The notes beneath the pieces were generated by a model that ran no database searches, was not told the DNA's origin, and saw only the letters and a list, made by a program, of their open reading frames with translations. This document shows positions 43,683-52,063 of a stretch of 64,000 nt of DNA, piece by piece. How positions within the stretch are numbered: position 1 is the first letter of the stretch; each line of letters begins with the position of its first letter. The position numbers and the translations under genes were made by a program. Origin of the DNA: RPQJ01 sp963726665. Its GTDB lineage: Bacteria > Pseudomonadota > Gammaproteobacteria > Steroidobacterales > Steroidobacteraceae. The stretch lies in assembly GCA_963726665.1 (NCBI GenBank), contig CAVSDW010000011.1, positions 186,001-250,000 of the forward strand, in the 5' to 3' direction.

Positions 43683-45384
43683 TCAGCCGAACACGCCGTG
43701 CAGGAACCAGCGGCCCGTGCCACCGTCGGCATCGCCCCGCCGCCGACGCTCGCGGAATACCCAGAGGCGCAGGCCCGCGGCATTACGGGCGACGTAGTAA
43801 TCGCGGGCGATGTCCTTGCCGTCCCACCAGCCCGACTCGATGCGCTCCGGGCCATCCTCGAATTCGAGCGCACCTTCGTAACGGGGCCGATCGCCGCCAT
43901 CGAGCGGCTGCGGCTCCGCCAGCAGCCACAGCGGCCTGGGAAACGGGGACATTCTCCTTTTCCGGTCGGGAGGCAGGAGACATTCTCTTTTTCCCCGTTC
44001 TCGGTTCACCCATCCGTTTCGGAGGTGGAACGGGAAAACGGGGAATGTCCCCTATTTTCCATGCCGCCTCGGGCCGGTGCTCGGACACCAGCCGTAGCCC
44101 GTGCACCGCATCCGCGCCGAGACGCGCGCGCAGGCGCTCGATGAACTGCGGCATAGCCGCTGCACCGCCCCGGTCGCGCACGAAGAGGTCGCCGGCCTCC
44201 ACCCGCGCTTCCACCAGCGGCCCGCTCCGCAATCGCACCACGCGTACGGGCTCGGGCAGCGCCGTCCGCGCAAGCAGTTCGCGGAGCAGCCCCGTCATAC
44301 GCTCCGCCCGGGCCGCGGGCTCGGCGAACCGCAATCGCACGCGAGTCGCTTCGCACTCGCGATGCACGAGCTGGAACTCGAGCGCGTCCACCGCGCAACC
44401 CCTGCCCTGCAGGTACTCGCACAATTCTTCGAGCAGCGGTGCGATCGCCCGGCCGAGGCGGTCGGTGTCGGAGATCTCGGGCTCGAGGTCCCGCCGTGCC
44501 GCGTAGCGCTTCCGCCGCGCGAACGCGGCGCGCGGGTCGGGCATGCGGCCCACGGCGCGGTCCAGCGTGCGCAGCATTTCCGGCTCGAACCGGCGGGCGA
44601 AACCGTCGCGCGGAAGCCTGAGACAGTCGCCGAGTGTCCGCACACCCATCGTGGCAAACGACTCAATGTTCTTCGCCGGCCAGCGCGTGCACACGAGCGG
44701 CAGTGGCGCGAGGCGGTTCGCGAGGCCGTCCCGGTTGCGCAATGCAACCTCCTCTCCCGTGCGTGCGAACCAGAGCGCTGCGAGCGGCGTCGGCGCAATC
44801 GCGAGCCGGGACTCGACACCCACCGATCGCAGGCGCTCGCGCACGCGAGCGATGAGCTTCCGTACGCCGCCGAAGAGTCCCAGGCTGCCGCGCACCTCGA
44901 GCAGCACACCGTCGGGCGGCTCGAGCGCGACGCGCGGCGTGAAATCCCCCGCGCAGCTGGCGACGGCCTCGAGCAAGGCGCGTTCCCGCGGAATTTCGCG
45001 CGCCAGCACCGAGAGCCCCGGCAACAGCGCCAGCGCGGAGTTGAGCGCCATGCCATGCACGACGCCGGCCGAGCTCGCCGCGTCGTCGCAGGCGCAAACC
45101 ACCTTGCCGCCATCCTCCACGTCCACGACGACGGTGGCGATAGCGGCACCGGATGGCTTGCCAGCGGCGAGATCTGAAGCGGCGGCGTCCCGGCGCAGCG
45201 ACTCGATCACGTAGTTCGGCAGGTGGATCGCGAGCCAGAGTTCGCTGCCCGTCGCGGCGGCGCCGGCAGGCTCGCCCGGACCGCGCCCAGCGGGAGATGC
45301 CGGCCGCAACCGGGGCCGGTCGCGAGGAATCGCAGGAGACGGAAGGACTCCGGGCACGGCCCGTTGTTTCCGGGGCAGGGCCAT
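43683..45384 (-). CDS. imuB: ImuB, Y-family-like mutasome hub, interrupted by a palindromic repeat
   Basis: Y-family fold protein that lacks the catalytic acidic residues and bridges DnaE2, ImuA and the beta clamp. N-terminal ELWLAIHLPNYVIESLRRDA, the thumb/linker region (LGDCLRLPRDGFARRFEPEM) and little-finger region are intact to SEHRPEAAW (44059). The expected ending, RPLWLLAEPQPLDGGDRPRY and then ESGWWDGKDIARDYYVARN, runs from about 43940 to the stop at 43683, but in another frame. The 118 bp between them are mostly the palindromic element 43945-44052 and leave a +1 shift. As read, the first frame ends at 43783 with a nonsense tail of about 80 residues. ATG 45384 is 2 bp after the imuA stop. 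Confidence 0.85.
43945..44052. repeat. Palindromic GGGGACATTC element inside imuB
   Basis: About 108 bp. It begins GGGGACATTCTCCTTTTCC (19 bp identical to the arm of the repeat at 5680-5728), contains a second related arm (AGGAGACATTCTCTTTTTCC, 43976-43995), and ends with GGGGAATGTCCCC (44040-44052), the inverted counterpart of the start. So the element has inverted ends GGGGACATTC plus an internal degenerate copy. It lies within the coding region of imuB and disturbs its frame. Confidence 0.88.
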
Positions 45385-45386
45385 GG

Positions 45387-46049
45387 TCAGTGCGCGGCGG
45401 CTTGCGCCGCTGCGTCGAGCCAGCCGAGCCGCACGGTCGCGGGGCGTCCTCCGCGACTCTTCAGGATGCGCGCCTCGAGGCCGTGCGTGCCGGCCGTGAG
45501 GGCGATGCGCAACACCGCCGGAGAAGGCTCACTGCCGTCGGCAAGATTGCGAAACAGCACCGTCATGCAGCGCGACTGCTCCGACGCGAGTTGCAAGCGA
45601 CGCAGACCCTGTCGGTCGCGGAACGCGGCCCAGCCGAGCACGGCACTGCACGCCTCTGACCGCAGCGCCTGCTCCATCGCCCATTCCGCGGGCGGGGCGG
45701 CACGCACGACGAGGACACGCTGCAGGTCGATGCCGGCGGCCGCGAGCGCCGGCGCATAAGGCTGGTACGGCGGCGACACCCACGTGAGCCAGCCGCCGCT
45801 GTTGACGCTCCCGTCTTCAGCGTCGCAGCAGAGCGCAGCCAGCGCCGGCATCAGCAGGCTCAGCTCACCGATGCCGTAGCTATCCGTGAGGAGTTCGATG
45901 AGCCCTTGCCGCGGCCAGCCGCCGCCGGGCAGGCAGCGATCGAGGGAGGCGTATCCCGTGGGCAGCCCGCGCGGTGCCGTCGGTGAGGCGCCCTGTTCCC
46001 GCGCGCGCCACAGGCCGGGGTGATTCAGCAACTCGTCTATGGACGACAT
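45387..46049 (-). CDS. imuA: ImuA, SOS mutasome accessory protein
   Basis: 220 residues with a RecA/SulA-like fold. Typical segments are GLPTGYASLDRCLPGGGWPRQGLIELL, a Walker-A-like position without a proper P-loop, then LTWVSPPYQPYAPALAAAGID and the C-terminal strand IALTAGTHGLEARILKSRGG. ImuA interacts with RecA and ImuB to support DnaE2-dependent mutagenesis. It stands between lexA (67-bp gap carrying a repeat array) and imuB (2-bp gap), so it is part of one SOS-induced transcript. Confidence 0.92.
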   Translation of the reverse strand: MSSIDELLNHPGLWRAREQGASPTAPRGLPTGYASLDRCLPGGGWPRQGLIELLTDSYGIGELSLLMPALAALCCDAEDGSVNSGGWLTWVSPPYQPYAPALAAAGIDLQRVLVVRAAPPAEWAMEQALRSEACSAVLGWAAFRDRQGLRRLQLASEQSRCMTVLFRNLADGSEPSPAVLRIALTAGTHGLEARILKSRGGRPATVRLGWLDAAAQAAAH

Positions 46050-46084
46050 GGGAAACGCAGGAGACCGCTTGCCTGGTCCGCACT

Positions 46085-46112
46085 AACCGCTATCCGCTAA
46101 TCACTATCCGCT
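46085..46112. repeat. TATCCGCTA short-repeat array, copy 3
   Basis: ACCGCTATCCGCTAATCACTATCCGCT-type sequence, two full TATCCGCT units and one partial. It lies in the 67-bp gap between the lexA stop and the imuA start, inside the SOS operon. The spacer AATCAC resembles those of copy 1. Confidence 0.8.
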
Positions 46113-46116
46113 TTCC

Positions 46117-46734
46117 TCACGCCCTGCCCGCCTCCTGCCTCACCACGCCGACCACCACGCCCTCGATGATCAGCGACTCGTTCTTCAGGTCGACGCGCAA
46201 CGGCTCGAAGTCGAGGTTCTCGGGCAGCAGCCACACCACCGTGCCTTCCTGCCGGTAGCGCTTCACCGTGACCTCGTTCTCGAGCCGCGCCACGACGATC
46301 TGCCGGTTGCGCACTTCGGGCGTGCGGTGCACGGCGACCAGGTCGCCATCGAGGATGCCGGCGTTCTTCATGCTCATGCCGCGCACCTTGAGCAGGTAAT
46401 GGGGCCGAGGCTGGAAGAGCTGCGGATCGATCTGGTAGTGGGCCTCGATGTTCTCCTCGGCGAGGATGGGCCGGCCGGCGGCGACCCGGCCGATGAGTGG
46501 CAGGCCCAGCTGCTCGCGCAGCGAATCGCGAAGCTGGATGCCGCGCGAGGCGCCCGGCCGCAGGTCGAGCACGCCCTTTCGCTGCAGGGCACGCAGGTGC
46601 TCCTCGGCCGCGTTCGCCGACTTGAAGCCGAGGGCTGTGGCGATTTCGGCGCGGGTGGGCGGCATGCCGTGCTCGATCATGGCGTCCTGGATGAAGCGCA
46701 GGACCTGGCGCTGGCGCGGGGTGAGGTCGTCCAT
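46117..46734 (-). CDS. lexA: LexA, SOS repressor
   Basis: 205 residues, full length. The N-terminal winged helix-turn-helix includes LTPRQRQVLRFIQDAMIEHG and PPTRAEIATALGFKSANAAE. The autocleavage site is the Ala-Gly bond in RVAAGRPIL. The catalytic Ser is in VRGMSMKNAGILDGD and the Lys in VARLENEVTVKRYR. It represses SOS genes until RecA filaments trigger self-cleavage. Two LexA boxes lie directly upstream, and imuA-imuB-dnaE2 follow on the same strand, the classical lexA-imuAB-dnaE2 mutagenesis cassette. Confidence 0.97.
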   Translation of the reverse strand: MDDLTPRQRQVLRFIQDAMIEHGMPPTRAEIATALGFKSANAAEEHLRALQRKGVLDLRPGASRGIQLRDSLREQLGLPLIGRVAAGRPILAEENIEAHYQIDPQLFQPRPHYLLKVRGMSMKNAGILDGDLVAVHRTPEVRNRQIVVARLENEVTVKRYRQEGTVVWLLPENLDFEPLRVDLKNESLIIEGVVVGVVRQEAGRA

Positions 46735-46742
46735 GGCAGTTC

Positions 46743-46758
46743 CTGTGTTTATTTACAG
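46743..46758 (-). promoter_or_regulatory. LexA box 1 (start-proximal)
   Basis: CTGTAAATAAACACAG on the minus strand, a perfect CTG-N10-CAG SOS box, 8 bp before the lexA ATG and downstream of the proposed transcription start. Confidence 0.88.
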
Positions 46759-46761
46759 TGA

Positions 46762-46777
46762 CTGTTTTTATATACAG
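46762..46777 (-). promoter_or_regulatory. LexA box 2 (over the -10)
   Basis: CTGTATATAAAAACAG on the minus strand, close to the enterobacterial consensus. It overlaps the proposed lexA -10 and lies 3 bp from box 1, so two LexA dimers would sit side by side. Confidence 0.92.
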
Positions 46778-46795
46778 TCGTCACGCGCAATGCAA
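46767..46795 (-). promoter_or_regulatory. lexA operon promoter
   Basis: TTGCAT (46790-46795), a 17-bp spacer, then TATAAA (46767-46772) on the minus strand. The -10 lies within LexA box 2, so bound LexA would block RNA polymerase. It should drive lexA-imuA-imuB-dnaE2. Confidence 0.7.
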
Positions 46796-47092
46796 GTGCC
46801 TCGTGCATGACCTACCCTGGAGGTGCTCTCCGTGGACGTTCCCTGGCCCGCTGCACTGCCGGCTGCCACTTCAGCTCGCGACGGCGCCGACCCGATTCGG
46901 GTGCGGATCGGACGCGAATGCACCCCGGAGACGCCAGGCAACCACAACTTGCCGCGCTCACATAAGCGGCTGTTACCTATGTCACAGATCAGTTAGCATT
47001 GCAGTGCACTACTGCGGTCCCGATTTCCCGATGTACGCTCGGGCGGGCGCGGTTGGCCATTGATTACAACTGTCACACGAAGGAACAAACCC
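46796..47092. other. Divergent intergenic region upstream of the alanine-rich lipoprotein
   Basis: About 300 bp between the lexA promoter and the next gene. I see no open reading frame with family support, no RNA gene and no strong hairpin. The 3' part, richer in A and T (GTTACCTATGTCACAGATC, 46970-46988), probably holds the lipoprotein promoter, but no hexamer pair stands out. Confidence 0.4.
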
Positions 47093-47407
47093 ATGAAGAC
47101 TGCCATCGCCAAGGTCCTGACCGTCGCCGCCGCTGCCGTTGCCCTCGCCGGCTGCGTCAGCGAGTCGAAGTTCAACGAGCACGTCGCCTCCGCCGACGCC
47201 GCCATCAAGGCTGCCCAGCAGGAAGCCGCCGCTGCCAAGGCTTCGGCCGACGCCGCGACCGCTGCCGCCCGCGCTGCCAGCGACGCCGCCGCCTCTGCCC
47301 AGAACACCGCCAACCAGGCGGGTCAGGCTGCCAAGGCCGCGCAGGCCTGCTGCGACGCGAACAGCGAGAAGATCGATCGCGCGTTCCAGAAGTCGATGGG
47401 CAAGTAA
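47093..47407 (+). CDS. Alanine-zipper outer-membrane lipoprotein (Lpp/OprI-like)
   Basis: 104 residues. The signal peptide ends in lipobox VALAGCVS, so the mature protein is a lipoprotein starting at Cys19 or close by. The mature part is almost all Ala-rich heptads (AASDAAASAQNTANQAGQAA), a coiled coil as in murein lipoproteins. Two adjacent cysteines occur in QACCDANSEK, and the end is FQKSMGK, with a C-terminal Lys that could attach to peptidoglycan as in Lpp. A ribosome site GAAGGAA precedes the ATG and a strong terminator follows, suggesting an abundant single-gene mRNA. Confidence 0.88.
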   Translation: MKTAIAKVLTVAAAAVALAGCVSESKFNEHVASADAAIKAAQQEAAAAKASADAATAAARAASDAAASAQNTANQAGQAAKAAQACCDANSEKIDRAFQKSMGK

Positions 47408-47439
47408 TCGCCCGGCGATTACTCGCAGTTCGAGGGAAG

Positions 47440-47470
47440 ACGCCGCGGCAACCCCGCGGCGTTTTCTTTT
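47440..47470 (+). terminator. Intrinsic terminator after the alanine-rich lipoprotein
   Basis: ACGCCGCGG (47440-47448) pairs perfectly with CCGCGGCGT (47454-47462) around CAACC, followed by TTTTCTTTT. A textbook intrinsic terminator 32 bp after the stop. Confidence 0.93.
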
Positions 47471-47491
47471 ATGGGCGTGTCGCTCTCGACA

Positions 47492-48138
47492 TCACTTCGC
47501 CGGCGCGTACCAGATCGGCGACGACCACGCGCGCTCCTGGATGGACACGGGCAGGCCCTTCGGGATCGGCAGGCCGAGCCGAGCCGCATCGCGAGTGCTC
47601 CAGCGCGGCGTGGGGATCTCGATGACCCGGGCGTAATAGAACGCGGGTAACGACGCGTCGAAATCAGGATCGGTCCAGGCACTTGCCAGTTCGGCGGCAC
47701 CGATGCTGTTGGTGTACTCGCCCGTCGCGGCGTCGACGGTGTCGCCGAGCGGCGGCAACTTGCCGGTCTTCGGATCCGGCGCGCGCGCGCCACTCCAGGC
47801 CACGTCGTAGATCTTCTCGTGCTGTCCGCCCTTCGCATCCAGCCAGCCCTTGACGATCTGGATGCGGTCGAGATTGCCGCTCTTGGGATCCTTGCCCGCC
47901 ATCACCATGAAAGTCGGTGCCTTTCCGGCTGGAGGCTTGAGGTCGCTGCCCATCGGCACGCCGCGCGCATAGCCCGCCTTAACGAACCCGGCGCTCTTCA
48001 GGTCCGCATCGCCGAAGTCCCAGCCGCCGGCTTCGGCTCCGGCGAGTTCCGCGAACAGCCCGCGGCCAGGATGCCGATGGTGACCAGCACTGCTGCCACG
48101 GCCACGATACGAGGCCGGCGAGAAAGCTGCATGTCCAT
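47492..48138 (-). pseudogene. DUF3604 gene reduced to its signal sequence and C-terminal end
   Basis: From ATG 48138 one frame encodes a signal peptide with a lipobox (VTIGILAAGCSRNSPEP) and stops after about 46 codons. In another frame, from about 48050, runs the C-terminal part of a DUF3604 protein: KAPTFMVMAGKDPKSGNLDR, HEKIYDVAWSGARAPDPKTG, AWTDPDFDASLPAFYYARVI and the ending IQERAWSSPIWYAPAK. Intact DUF3604 proteins are several hundred residues longer. So the middle of the gene (an estimated 400 or more codons) is missing and the two ends are joined out of frame. An alternative is a short protein from an internal start, but no ribosome site supports it. Confidence 0.8.
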
Positions 48139-48251
48139 GTGTCCCCCTCTTCGTTGTCCTGACGGCGTCATGGGCAGCCAACGCCCCGATTGCCTTGCGC
48201 CCGCCTATACGCGAACGACCAGGTCATGCTCCAGCGGCTCGCGCGCGATCC

Positions 48252-49103
48252 TCACCCGTCCTTGAACCGCCATTTCCTTTCCGCGTACATCCATGCGAAC
48301 AGGCGATAGATCGTCTCCGGCATCAGCCGCTTGATGAACCAGAGGATTTCCATGGAGTCGTGCGCGATGTCGTAGAGGTGATTTCGCTCCATGCTGCGGA
48401 TGGCATGTGCCGCCACGCTCTCGGAAGTGTGACGACCCGTCTGCACGTCCCTGTCGAGTGAACGCAGCGTGACACTGCGATTCAGGTCGACCCCTTCCTT
48501 GTTCAGGAGGTCGGAGGCGAAGGCGGCCGGGCAGGAAACGGTGACCCCGATTCCATATCGGGCCAGCTCCGCCTTCATCGTCTCGGAGAGCGCGATGACG
48601 GCCGCCTTGGGCACGCTGTAATGGGCCATTTCCGGGAGGGCGAACAGGCCCGCAGACGAGGCCATGTTCAGGACGTAGCCGCTTTTCTGCCGGATCAACA
48701 TCGGTATGAACGCGTGGCAGCCGTAGACCACCCCCCAGAAGTTGATGTCAACGATGCGGTGCCACTGCTCGAGCGTGATCTCGTGCAGCTTGGCGGAATC
48801 CAGGATGCCGGCATTATTGACGAGGATGTCGAGCCCTCCCCACTCCTCTCCGACGCGCTTCGCCGCCGCCTCGAAGTCCGCCGACTTCGCGACGTCGATG
48901 ACCATCTCGAGGACCCCGGCCGCACCGGCTGCGCGGACCTCGTCGGCGGCGGCCCTGATCGCGTCAGGCCTGCGCCCCGTGACCGCGACGCGCCATCCAT
49001 TGCGGCCGAAATGCATGGCAATGGCCTTGCCAAAGCCGCTGTTGGCGCCGGTGATCAGCACCCGCTTCTCTGGGAACCGTTTCTCGAGTTTCATGAGTTT
49101 CAC
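48252..49103 (-). CDS. Short-chain dehydrogenase/reductase, 48-kb copy
   Basis: 283 residues. The NAD(P) motif is TGANSGFGKAIA, then LDILVNNAGILD, Ser in LNMASSAGLFALP, and the catalytic YSVPK. An Arg pair in VTGRRPDAI suggests NADPH preference. The C-terminal extension beyond the core (DIAHDSMEILWFIKRLMPET and IYRLFAWMYAERKWRF) is hydrophobic and amphipathic and could contact a membrane. The substrate is unknown. It stands alone: the decayed DUF3604 gene is downstream and the L,D-transpeptidase upstream, with no tight spacing. Confidence 0.9.
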   Translation of the reverse strand: MKLMKLEKRFPEKRVLITGANSGFGKAIAMHFGRNGWRVAVTGRRPDAIRAAADEVRAAGAAGVLEMVIDVAKSADFEAAAKRVGEEWGGLDILVNNAGILDSAKLHEITLEQWHRIVDINFWGVVYGCHAFIPMLIRQKSGYVLNMASSAGLFALPEMAHYSVPKAAVIALSETMKAELARYGIGVTVSCPAAFASDLLNKEGVDLNRSVTLRSLDRDVQTGRHTSESVAAHAIRSMERNHLYDIAHDSMEILWFIKRLMPETIYRLFAWMYAERKWRFKDG

Positions 49104-49188
49104 CCGGTGACACGTCGGCGGCGAATGATCCCGCGTTTTCGCGCAGTGTGCGAAAAAAAGGCCTCGACGCGAACGAATGGCGCCAGCG

Positions 49189-50145
49189 TCAATGCAGCGC
49201 GGCGCGCACCGGCGTCGACAGCGGCACGGGTACTCCGGTCGCCTGCAGGTACAAGCGCTGGGCGCCCGGCCAGTCGATCTCGACGCTGTGTCCTGCGGCC
49301 GCCGCGGTGATCAGCGCGTCCATCTTCGCCGGGTCCATGTCGGCCGGGTCGTCGGTCCCCTCGAGCGGCGCGTGGCGCTCGGCGTACAGCGTCCCGCGCT
49401 GCCAGCCGACCTTGTTCGTCTGGTCGATCAGGTTCACCTGCGTGTTCACCGGCACCAGCGAGAACAACTCCGCGATGTCCTCGGGATACAGGCGGATGCA
49501 GCCGTGGGTCACCTGCATGCCCACTCCCGCGGGCTTGTTGGTGCCGTGGATCAGGTACGAGCCGCCCGGGATGGCGAGGCGCATCGCGTACTCGCCGAGC
49601 GGGTTGTCGGGACCCGGCGGGACCACCTTCGGCAGCGGGTCGCCGCGCTCTTCGTGCTCCTTCAGAACCGACGCCGGCGGGTACCAGTTCGGCAGCGCCT
49701 GCTTCGAGGCGATGCGCGTCGTGCCGATGGGCGTCTTCCAGTCCATCTTGCCGACGCTGATTGGATAGGTGCGTACGACCGGCGCCTCGCCCTTCCTCGT
49801 CGGCGGGTAGTAGTAGAGGCGGTGCTCCGGCAGGTTGACGACGATGCCGGTGCGCGGCGCGGCGGGCAGGATGTAGCGCGACGGGATCAGGATCTCCGTG
49901 CCGGCGCCTGGCAGCCATGGGTCCACGCCCGGGTTCGCGGCGACGATTTCCTCGTAGCCGACGCCATTGCGTCGCGCGACGTCGAAAAGCGTGTCCTCAT
50001 GCTCGGCGACTGCCGTCGAATTCCGGCCGATGACGGTGTCGCCGTTCGCAGGCAGCAGGTACTCCGCGGCGCCAGCCTCTCCAGCCGCGACCAGCACGGC
50101 TGCCACAGCGAGCACCCGGATTCCGTCCCGGAAATAACGCGACAT
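49189..50145 (-). CDS. L,D-transpeptidase with LysM domain (YkuD family)
   Basis: 318 residues. A signal peptide (about 1-27, VLVAAGEAGAA) is followed by a LysM-like segment (HEDTLFDVARRNGVGYEEIV) that binds peptidoglycan and then the YkuD domain. The active site is HGTNKPAGVGMQVTHGCIRL, with catalytic Cys and His. It makes 3-3 crosslinks in peptidoglycan or attaches lipoproteins such as Lpp; the Lpp-like gene at 47093 is a possible substrate, by inference. ATG 50145 has AAAAGG at 9 nt; an in-frame ATG at 50163 would add 6 residues. Confidence 0.93.
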   Translation of the reverse strand: MSRYFRDGIRVLAVAAVLVAAGEAGAAEYLLPANGDTVIGRNSTAVAEHEDTLFDVARRNGVGYEEIVAANPGVDPWLPGAGTEILIPSRYILPAAPRTGIVVNLPEHRLYYYPPTRKGEAPVVRTYPISVGKMDWKTPIGTTRIASKQALPNWYPPASVLKEHEERGDPLPKVVPPGPDNPLGEYAMRLAIPGGSYLIHGTNKPAGVGMQVTHGCIRLYPEDIAELFSLVPVNTQVNLIDQTNKVGWQRGTLYAERHAPLEGTDDPADMDPAKMDALITAAAAGHSVEIDWPGAQRLYLQATGVPVPLSTPVRAALH

Positions 50146-50251
50146 GGTATGCAACCTTTTCATCGTGGGGCGCATTCTACCGACTGCCGGCGTACTGCGT
50201 TGACCGAGTGGCGGTCCTCCCAGTAGCCTGCGCTGCCGACGGGGGGAAACC

Positions 50252-50791
50252 ATGGCCTACAGGATCTCGATCGAACTATCGGAGCGCGACCTCCGGCATT
50301 TCAAGCGTGAACTCGACAAGGCGCGCCATGCCGTGCGCATCGCGGACGACGAGGAAATCCTCTCCGCGGCGCGGGACCTGGCCGCGTCGCTGCGATCCTC
50401 CACGCTGCCGGACTTCGTGACCGAGCGCGTGGGAAAGCTGCAGACCCTGCTCCAGATGCTGACCGACCCGGACTGGCGGCTCGGTGAGAACGAGCGCAGC
50501 CCGGTCCTCGCGGCGCTCGCCTATCTGTGCGACCCGGAGGACCTGATCCCGGACGGCATCCCCGGGATCGGCTTTCTCGACGACGCGGTGATGATCGAAC
50601 TCGTGTTCCAGGAACTGCGGCACGAGATCGAGGCCTACGACGACTTCGTCGCCTTCCGGAAGTCGCTGGGTCGAGGCGGTGCCGCGAATAGAGCCCGGGC
50701 CGCGACCGATCCGAGGCTCGAGCGGCGGCGTCTCCAGTTGGTCGCGAGAATGCATCGTCGCCGGGCGAAGGACCGGCGCGGCAGGCGATAG
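50252..50791 (+). CDS. YkvA-family (DUF1232) protein
   Basis: 179 residues. The DUF1232 core, about residues 84-117, reads PVLAALAYLCDPEDLIPDGI followed by PGIGFLDDAVMIELVF, the usual amphipathic pair of helices with a conserved Asp-Pro-x-Asp-Leu-Ile-Pro. It is preceded by a helical N-terminal region and followed by a very basic tail (RRRLQLVARMHRRRAKDRR). The function of the family is not known. It converges on plsX with 8 bp between the stops. Confidence 0.85.
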   Translation: MAYRISIELSERDLRHFKRELDKARHAVRIADDEEILSAARDLAASLRSSTLPDFVTERVGKLQTLLQMLTDPDWRLGENERSPVLAALAYLCDPEDLIPDGIPGIGFLDDAVMIELVFQELRHEIEAYDDFVAFRKSLGRGGAANRARAATDPRLERRRLQLVARMHRRRAKDRRGRR

Positions 50792-50799
50792 CAGGCGCG

Positions 50800-51831
50800 T
50801 CAGGCCTGCGGTGGCGGCGGCTGCTCCGCGGCCGAGACCCGCGCCATCAGTTCCTCGATCTGCCCCGGCACGCCCTTGCGCGCCTCGGTGATCGCGACGC
50901 GCACGGCGTTGCCGAATGCCGCGCGATTCGCGCCACCGTGGCTCTTGATCACCACGCCCGCGAGACCAACCATGCTCGCGCCATTGTGCGCGCCCGGGTC
51001 GAGCCGCACCTTGAGCGCGTTCAGCACCGGCGTGGCCGCAAGGGCCGCCATCTTGCGCATCGGGTTGCGCGTGAACTCTTCTCGCATCACGCCGCTGATG
51101 AAGCGGGCGAGGCCTTCCATGGACTTGACCGCCACGTTGCCGGTAAATCCGTCGGTGACCACGACGTCCACGTCACCCGAGAAGATCTTGTCGCCTTCGA
51201 CGAAGCCCACGTAGTTGATCGGCCCGGCGGCGAGGCGCCGGTGTGCCTCGCGGATCTCGTCCGTGCCCTTCATGTCTTCCTCACCGATGTTGAGGAGACC
51301 CACCCGCGGATGCTCGGTGCCGTGCAGGTCCGAGGCGATGACCGAACCCATCACCGCGAACTGCACCAGGTTGTCGGCGGTGCAGTCGGGATTGGCGCCG
51401 AGGTCGAGCATCACGGTGTGGCCGTGTACGGCCGGCATGGCCGAAACGATGGCCGGGCGGTCGATGCCGGGAATCATGCCGAGCACGAAACGCGCAGTTG
51501 CCAGCAGCGCACCGGTGTTCCCGGCCGACACGCAGGCTGCCGCCTCCCCTCGCTCGACGAGGTTGATGGCGACCCGCATGGAGGAATCTTTCTTGCGACG
51601 AAGCGCGTCCTGCGGACGCTCGTCCATCGTGACCACTTCGCTCGCCTCGACGATCGAGCAGCGCTCGGGCAAGGTCGAGCCAAGCAGCGGGCGCAGCACC
51701 TCGCCTCGCCCGACCAGCACGACCCTCAGGTCCGGCGTCGCAGCCAGGACGTCGAGCGTCGCCGGAACGGCGACTTCTGCCCCGTGGTCGCCGCTCATGG
51801 CGTCCACGGCAATGACGAGGCCCGCGGTCAT
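50800..51831 (-). CDS. plsX: PlsX, acyl-ACP:phosphate acyltransferase
   Basis: 343 residues. The opening VIAVDAMSGDHGAEVAVPAT is the family signature. Other conserved parts are CVSAGNTGALLATARFVLG, MLDLGANPDCTADNLVQFA, and VVVTDGFTGNVAVKSMEGLA. PlsX makes acyl-phosphate from acyl-ACP for PlsY at the first step of phospholipid synthesis and acts as a soluble or peripheral membrane enzyme. It follows rpmF by 16 bp in the common yceD-rpmF-plsX operon. The fab genes that often follow are not here, since a convergent gene lies next to it. Confidence 0.96.
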   Translation of the reverse strand: MTAGLVIAVDAMSGDHGAEVAVPATLDVLAATPDLRVVLVGRGEVLRPLLGSTLPERCSIVEASEVVTMDERPQDALRRKKDSSMRVAINLVERGEAAACVSAGNTGALLATARFVLGMIPGIDRPAIVSAMPAVHGHTVMLDLGANPDCTADNLVQFAVMGSVIASDLHGTEHPRVGLLNIGEEDMKGTDEIREAHRRLAAGPINYVGFVEGDKIFSGDVDVVVTDGFTGNVAVKSMEGLARFISGVMREEFTRNPMRKMAALAATPVLNALKVRLDPGAHNGASMVGLAGVVIKSHGGANRAAFGNAVRVAITEARKGVPGQIEELMARVSAAEQPPPPQA

Positions 51832-51847
51832 GCCGGGGCAGTCAGGA

Positions 51848-52042
51848 CTATTCCTGACCTTCGTCGGCCGCAGGCTTCTCGATCACCTTCTTGCCGCGGT
51901 AGAAACCGTCGGGCGTGATGCGGTGACGCAGGTGGGTCTCGCCGCTGGTGCGGTCGACCGACAGCGCCGGCTTCGACAAGCCGTCGTGCGATCGGTGCAT
52001 GCCCCGCTTCGAGGGCGACTTGCGGCTCTTCTGGACTGCCAT
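51848..52042 (-). CDS. rpmF: Ribosomal protein L32
   Basis: 64 residues beginning MAVQKSRKSPSKRGMHRSHD, the L32 signature. It lacks the zinc-binding cysteine pairs, so it is the zinc-free form. A somewhat longer acidic end (AADEGQE) is present. It is a large-subunit protein near the peptidyl-transferase region. It is encoded between yceD and plsX, a near-universal bacterial arrangement. Confidence 0.97.
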   Translation of the reverse strand: MAVQKSRKSPSKRGMHRSHDGLSKPALSVDRTSGETHLRHRITPDGFYRGKKVIEKPAADEGQE

Positions 52043-52063
52043 GATCTCTACTCCTGTCGCGGG

